Origin: Endomicrobiia bacterium
GTDB taxonomy: Bacteria; Elusimicrobiota; Endomicrobiia; Endomicrobiales; Endomicrobiaceae
Direction: 5' to 3'
DNA: 10,522 nucleotides
Assembly: GCA_025998295.1 (NCBI GenBank)
Contig: BNVT01000037.1
Location: 1 to 10,522, forward strand
Below, one piece after another: positions 6,577 through 10,522 of the stretch (position 1 is its first letter; every line of letters begins with the position of its first letter). The translations under genes and the position numbers were made by a program. Below the pieces are notes generated by a model, which saw only the letters and a list, made by a program, of their open reading frames with translations, made no database searches and had not been told where the DNA came from.

Positions 6577-7451
6577 TGCTTATACTATTTTGTATATTTT
6601 TATCATTATCTATTTTTTTTGTGGGTTATTATATGTTTGTAAGTATTGGGCGAATTGAAATCGCCGGGAAGGTCTATAACGCTATTGAAAAAAGAAAAGG
6701 TAAAAGATTTATATCAAATTTTATAATGGACAATTTCGAAAAAGTAAGCAGGCTTTTCGTTCGTTTAAAATATAAAAAATTTATAAAATATACTGAGAAG
6801 ATAATGGTAATTTTAAAATCTCTAGGAGGTAAATACTCAAAAATTAATCCTTATCAATTTTTTGTTTTACAATTGTTTGTAATGTTTTTAGGTATGTTGA
6901 TATGTATACTTATAAGCAAGAATGTGGTTGTTGTAATTGTATCTAGCGCAGTTTTCTTTTTTCTTCCCTTTTTAAAAATTAAAGAAAAATTTGAAAAAAG
7001 GAAAGAATCTATAGAAAGGCAGCTCCCAGATACGGCGGAGTTGCTTTCTATCATGCTTGACGCTGGTCTTGATTTTTACAGTGCATCTCGCAAAGTTGTA
7101 CAAATAACAGACGGACATTTATCAGATGATTTAAAAGATGCATTGTCAAAAATTTCTTTAGGATGCGATAAACGCTTTGCTTTTACCGAGATGGCGCAAA
7201 AAGCCTCCGTTGATCAACTTAATTTCTTTGTAAAAACTATAAATATGTCGCTTGAGTCGGGTATTGGAATGTCCGATACTTTAAAACGTTTATCTATTTC
7301 ATTAAGAAACAGCAGATTTGCACTAGCAGAGAAAAAAGCGCAGGAAACACCTGTAAGAATGCTTATACCGTTAGTGTTGTTAATATTTCCGACTATTTTT
7401 ATAGTTATATTTGGGCCTATTGCTATTAATTTTATATCCACGGGATTTTAA
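6576..7451 (+). CDS. tadC: TadC, second inner-membrane platform protein of the Tad pilus (GspF/T2SF family)
   Basis: The ATG at 6576 shares its A with the tadB stop (TGATG). I prefer it to the TTG one codon upstream; a GGAG lies 11 bases before. The 291-residue product has an N-terminal membrane helix (1-23), two helices at about 94-132, then the cytoplasmic T2SF domain starting with RQLPDTAELLSIMLDAGLDF (149-167). It ends with the family-typical KAQETPVRMLIPLVLLIFPT and a last helix (about 262-285). These are standard TadC features. It is the last gene of the cluster; 94 bases later comes repeat copy 2, then the convergent glnN. I see no clear intrinsic terminator after it. Confidence 0.9.
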   Translation: MLILFCIFLSLSIFFVGYYMFVSIGRIEIAGKVYNAIEKRKGKRFISNFIMDNFEKVSRLFVRLKYKKFIKYTEKIMVILKSLGGKYSKINPYQFFVLQLFVMFLGMLICILISKNVVVVIVSSAVFFFLPFLKIKEKFEKRKESIERQLPDTAELLSIMLDAGLDFYSASRKVVQITDGHLSDDLKDALSKISLGCDKRFAFTEMAQKASVDQLNFFVKTINMSLESGIGMSDTLKRLSISLRNSRFALAEKKAQETPVRMLIPLVLLIFPTIFIVIFGPIAINFISTGF

Positions 7452-7545
7452 CTAGCGTGTGTTTGCATAAAATTCGAAGTAAAGAAGGGACTTGAGATAA
7501 AGGGATGTTATAATAACTTGCTTGTTTCTTTGGGGAAGCGCGCTT

Positions 7546-7663
7546 GGACAAACGCATAAAGGCTTTTTTAATTGCTGCAGGCAATGTCAAATTTTAGTCT
7601 ATGGAATATGCTTTAAATCTAAAATCAGCCGCCCCAAGAAATTTTTTTTTCATGCGTTTGTCC
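7546..7663 (+). repeat. Dispersed structured repeat, copy 2
   Basis: The ends are a perfect 12-bp inverted repeat, GGACAAACGCAT (7546-7557) and ATGCGTTTGTCC (7652-7663). Inside are ATTGC (7571-7575) with GCAAT (7581-7585), and ATTTTAG (7591-7597) with CTAAAAT (7619-7625). The core TATGGAATATGC is at 7600-7611. A 10-bp palindrome AAGCGCGCTT (7536-7545) directly abuts the left end. The copy lies between the convergent tadC and glnN and has the same orientation as copy 1. The open frame that crosses it (7522-7728) has no start signal and I do not regard it as a gene. Confidence 0.8.
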
Positions 7664-7714
7664 TTTACCTAAACCCACAACAACTTTCCATATGTCGTAG
7701 CAGTACTGTAGTTA

Positions 7715-9814
7715 TTAGAACGCATTAAGAAGTCGTTGATAGCTTATCATTGACCAAAATTCATCTGCAACTAAATCCTCAGCAGCATCGACTTTTTCTC
7801 TCAAACTTGCCAAAATCTCTACACCTTTAGATGCAAATTTCTCAGCTACTGTATTAACATCGCCGTAATCCTCCTCGAGAAATTTTTCTAAAGCAGAACT
7901 ATACTCTCTTATATCCTCATAAAGTTTAACTAAAGTATCAATATCTTTTGCAAATACTTCTGATTCTATGTTGAGTTTGCTCAAGTTTTTACCTGTTTTT
8001 GCCAATATGTTTATCTGTTTAAGAACTGCCGGCAAAACCAGAGTATATACAACTTTTACAGCATATTTGTACTCAATTTCCTTTATTTTTACATAATTTT
8101 CAAGTTTTATTTCAATTTTTGACCTTAACTCCCTCTCGGTTAACACGTGATAATCTGAAAAAGCCTTTATTACGTCTTTATCAAGGAAAAGTTTTAACGC
8201 TTCTGGAGTATTCTTTGCATTAGGCAAACCTCTTTTTTCTGCTTCCACATGCCAATCCTGCGAATATCCATTCTTTTCAAATCTTATATCTTTTGTTTCT
8301 GCAATTATTTCTTTTACTACTTCCAAAGCTTTTTTCTTTACATCGCTGTCATCTTTCTTTGCTTCAATTCTCTTATATATTTCATCAAATCCGTAAGCAG
8401 CGATAAGATTCAACGTGGTTCCGACCTCAGAAGGATTTGCCGAAGACCCAAGTGCTCTAAATTCAAACTTATTACCTGTAAAAGCAACCGGTGAAGTTCT
8501 GTTTCTATCGGAATAATCTTTGTTGACTTTAGGCAGATTTTGAACACCTAACGTTATTTCATTTACTTCTTTTTCATTAATTGTGCTTGCCTTTTCTATT
8601 GAGTCCAATAAATCGTTTACATATTCTCCTAAATAAACAGACATAATTGCAGGAGGAGCTTCATTTGCGCCAAGCCTGTGATCATTACCGGCGTCTGCAA
8701 CACTGGCTCTTAAAATCCCACTGAATTTTTTTACACCAAACAAAACTGCGCTTATAGTCAAAAGGAATGATATATTTTTAAGAGGAGATTTTGAAGGTTC
8801 GAAATAATTTGTTCCGGTATTGTCGCTAATAGACCAATTGAAATGTTTTCCTGAGCCGTTTACGCCTGCAAATGGCTTTTCGTGAAGAATAGCAACCATA
8901 TTGTGATTATCTGCAACTCTCTTCAAGATTTCCATTGTCTGCAAGTTGTTATCTATTGCCAAATTTGCCTCCTGATGAAGAGGCGCAAGCTCAAACTGAT
9001 TAGGAGCAACTTCATTGTGTCTTGTTTTTACAGGAATGCCCTTGCGGTAAAGTTCGTGATCAACATCTTCCATAAATTCCAAAATATTTTTTCTAATATT
9101 TCCAAAATAATGATCTTCCATCTGTTGACCTTTTGCAGGCTTATTTCCAAACAAAGTTCTTCCAGTAACTGTTATGTCGGGTCTTGATTTTACCAATTCT
9201 TTCGGAAGAAGGAAGTATTCCTGCTCAATACCAGCAAAAACTTTTATTTGTCTTGCATTTTTATTACCCAAAAGTTTCTGAAGACTTATTACTTTTTCAT
9301 TCAGAGCTGTAAGAGATCTAAGCAAAGGGGTTTTTAAATCTAGTACCTCGCCTGTCCACGAAAGAAAAACTGAAGGTATTACCAAAGTTTTTGTTTTACC
9401 CGCTTCAAGAAGAAACACAGGAGACGTAGGATCCCATGCAGTGTATCCTCTTGCTTCAAAAGTCGATCTTATTCCACCCGATGGGAAAGAAGACGCGTCA
9501 GGTTCAGATTGCACAAGCTGTGAAGCTGAAAATCTTTCTATTATTTCATTGCCTTCTCCGTAATCTATAAAGGAATCATGTTTTTGTGCAGTACCGCCTC
9601 TTTGAGGCTGAAACCAATGCGTAAAGTGCGTTGCTCCGTTTTTAAGAGCCCATTCTTTCATTGCGTGAGCGACTTCGCTTGCTATCGTCTGGTCCAGAGG
9701 TTCCAAATTGTCAATAGCTGCCACTAATTTCTTGTAAATGTTTTTGCTCAATTTCTGTTCCATCACCTTCTTTGTAAATACTAATTCACCATAATAATCA
9801 TGGATTGATTGCAT
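7715..9814 (-). CDS. glnN: Glutamine synthetase type III (GlnN)
   Basis: The enzyme joins ammonium to glutamate using ATP to make glutamine in the cytoplasm. Type III enzymes are about 700-730 residues, much longer than type I or II, and this one is 699. I start at the ATG at 9814 because AAAGGAGAGG lies just upstream; a longer reading to 9859 adds 15 codons that lack such a signal. Diagnostic motifs, numbered from this start: GIRSTFEARGYTAWDP (114-129), GIEQEYFLL (195-203), RHNEVAPNQFELAP (265-278), NGSGKHFNWS (319-328), NDHRLGANEAPP (377-388), DRNRTSP (436-442) and GNKFEFRALGSS (447-458). The reading frame is intact with all family motifs, so it should be active. I did not identify the type I adenylylation-site sequence. 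It stands alone, convergent with the Tad cluster, and is flanked by inverted copies of the dispersed repeat. Confidence 0.97.
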   Translation of the reverse strand: MQSIHDYYGELVFTKKVMEQKLSKNIYKKLVAAIDNLEPLDQTIASEVAHAMKEWALKNGATHFTHWFQPQRGGTAQKHDSFIDYGEGNEIIERFSASQLVQSEPDASSFPSGGIRSTFEARGYTAWDPTSPVFLLEAGKTKTLVIPSVFLSWTGEVLDLKTPLLRSLTALNEKVISLQKLLGNKNARQIKVFAGIEQEYFLLPKELVKSRPDITVTGRTLFGNKPAKGQQMEDHYFGNIRKNILEFMEDVDHELYRKGIPVKTRHNEVAPNQFELAPLHQEANLAIDNNLQTMEILKRVADNHNMVAILHEKPFAGVNGSGKHFNWSISDNTGTNYFEPSKSPLKNISFLLTISAVLFGVKKFSGILRASVADAGNDHRLGANEAPPAIMSVYLGEYVNDLLDSIEKASTINEKEVNEITLGVQNLPKVNKDYSDRNRTSPVAFTGNKFEFRALGSSANPSEVGTTLNLIAAYGFDEIYKRIEAKKDDSDVKKKALEVVKEIIAETKDIRFEKNGYSQDWHVEAEKRGLPNAKNTPEALKLFLDKDVIKAFSDYHVLTERELRSKIEIKLENYVKIKEIEYKYAVKVVYTLVLPAVLKQINILAKTGKNLSKLNIESEVFAKDIDTLVKLYEDIREYSSALEKFLEEDYGDVNTVAEKFASKGVEILASLREKVDAAEDLVADEFWSMISYQRLLNAF

Positions 9815-9819
9815 ACTTT

Positions 9820-9829
9820 CCTCTCCTTT
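9820..9829 (-). promoter_or_regulatory. Ribosome binding site of glnN
   Basis: Read on the minus strand this is AAAGGAGAGG, ending five bases before the ATG at 9814. It is a near-consensus Shine-Dalgarno and decides the start in favour of the 699-residue product. Confidence 0.8.
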
Positions 9830-9890
9830 ATTTACGCAATTTGCGGGTATTAAACTCAAAAAAACATTTACACCCTATCACATCACGCTG

Positions 9891-9919
9891 ATTCAATCAT
9901 TTTTATTATAAGATGTCAA
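9891..9919 (-). promoter_or_regulatory. Candidate housekeeping promoter of glnN
   Basis: On the minus strand a perfect TTGACA (9919-9914) is followed 17 bases later by TTGAAT (9896-9891), a four-of-six -10 match. A perfect TATAAT (9910-9905) overlaps the same region but has no good -35 box at its own spacing. Either would give a leader of roughly 75-90 bases. No GG/GC sigma-54 pair at the right spacing was found. Confidence 0.35.
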
Positions 9920-10310
9920 ATTAAGTAAAAATATGCAAAAATAGCTGATGTATGTTCTGGTTTTATCATTTTCTTATGTTCTTTTAATCAAAAATAATAA
10001 AAAGCCCTAAATATTTTTGGATTCATTCTGCTTATGTTCATTAAACTTCTTGCAAAACTACATACAAATTTCATAACTACAAATACCAGCTATCAAATTA
10101 AATCTAAAAAGGTTTAAAGCCCTTTTTTCTGTTTCTGTACCCTTGCAAATATTATTTCAAACACCTACCATCTACAAAACACTTGCACTCGTTTGTTTTC
10201 ATAGCTATTTTGCTCTACTTATCCACTAGCAGCTTGGAAAAAGGTCAATAAATACCCAACAAGACTCTATCTGCCCACAACCCCTTTTGTAAAAAAATGG
10301 AAACACTTCA

Positions 10311-10430
10311 ACAACAAACGCATGAAAAAAATTTCTCGAGGTGAATGATTTTAAATCTAAACAAATTCCATAAATTGCAATTTGGTATTGCCGCGACAAT
10401 GAACCTCCGCTCAAAGCAAGACGTGCGGTA
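10311..10430 (-). repeat. Dispersed structured repeat, copy 3 (inverted, degenerate outer end)
   Basis: Read on the minus strand this copy has the core TATGGAATTTGT, an ATTG/CAAT hairpin (10387-10400), the shared TTTAAATCTAAA-like text seen in copy 2, and the CATGCGTTTGTTG right end. The opposite end reads ACCGCACG, recognisably like the AAACGCACG of copy 1 but no longer a perfect partner, so the outer stem is weakened. The long minus-strand frame across it (10226-10498) lacks a convincing start. Peptide similarity to the frame across copy 2 follows from the DNA repeat. Confidence 0.65.
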
Positions 10431-10522
10431 TCAGCAGCAGAAATTGAAGAGCTGTAGTTGTTGCTGTGGATCTTTGACCCCCCCCTGTTTAGTAACATAG
10501 GCCTTGAGAATACCTTCTGTTT

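Larger units (their letters stand above)
9815..10522. other. Upstream region of glnN and right end of the window
   Basis: No complete gene is supported here. The part next to glnN holds its ribosome site and candidate promoter. Two exact TATGTTCT octamers lie 24 bases apart (9951-9958, 9975-9982), with a near copy TATGTTCA at 10033-10040. An AAAAAGG/CCTTTTT stem is at 10106-10127. Copy 3 of the dispersed repeat occupies 10311-10430. Beyond it a run of eight C (10478-10485) stands out in AT-rich DNA. A minus-strand frame of 29 codons is open from the right edge to a TGA at 10433-10431, just outside the repeat. It could be the 3' end of a gene lying to the right, but it is too short to judge. 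Confidence 0.55.

Noticed and set aside
7546..7663. Repeat considered as an integron attC site or CRISPR unit
   Set aside because: No GTTRRRY/RYYYAAC core sites are present, and the copies are thousands of bases apart with no regular spacers.
7522..7728. 68-codon frame across repeat copy 2, with peptide similarity to the frame across copy 3
   Set aside because: The similarity follows from the DNA repeat. Core-to-end lengths in the copies differ by non-multiples of three, copy 1 is out of frame, and no start signals are present.
9930..9960. Sigma-54 promoter for glnN around TTGCA
   Set aside because: No GG lies at the required distance upstream of the TTGCA.
10106..10127. AAAAAGG/CCTTTTT stem as an intrinsic terminator
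   Set aside because: The stem has only two G-C pairs and there is no gene ending beside it.

Overview
The window reads as chromosomal DNA from an AT-rich bacterium. The Tad and glutamine synthetase genes use A/T-ending codons, and the clear starts carry ordinary purine-rich Shine-Dalgarno sequences. The species cannot be fixed from sequence alone. A type III glutamine synthetase next to a Tad pilus cluster, with broken reading frames and scattered small repeats, would suit an insect-gut Elusimicrobiota/Endomicrobium-type genome, but this is a tentative inference and some Clostridia would also fit.

Layout, left to right. (1) From base 2 to 3276 there is one very large serine-rich coding region. 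It enters from beyond the left edge and carries an apparent one-base deletion near 290/291. It ends in an unrelated C-terminal domain of about 285 residues, helical-looking and rich in Ala and Cys. (2) An intergenic stretch (3277-3785) holds copy 1 of a structured repeat. (3) A tightly coupled Tad-type cluster follows: a short TadZ/CpaE-like fragment without a P-loop, a TadA/CpaF secretion ATPase whose N-terminus looks like the missing second half of TadZ, then TadB and TadC. All three junctions are stop-start overlaps. (4) A second copy of the repeat lies between tadC and the convergent gene. (5) glnN, a complete type III glutamine synthetase, is on the minus strand. (6) The last 700 bases contain the glnN upstream region and a third, inverted copy of the repeat.

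How it fits together: TadZ/TadA/TadB/TadC form the cytoplasmic and inner-membrane motor of a Flp/Tad pilus or related type II-like secretion machine. No pilin, secretin or prepilin peptidase gene is in view, so the machine would depend on genes elsewhere or be in decay. GlnN assimilates ammonium and has no evident functional link to the cluster. The serine-rich protein may be a surface or matrix protein by composition, but nothing in the window proves export.

The best candidates for undescribed biology are: the dispersed repeat of about 120 bp with long inverted ends, one copy at each gene-block boundary and a compensatory change in its outer stem; the TadZ-TadA split/fusion arrangement; and the serine-rich protein with its Cys-rich C-terminal domain and abruptly different codon use.
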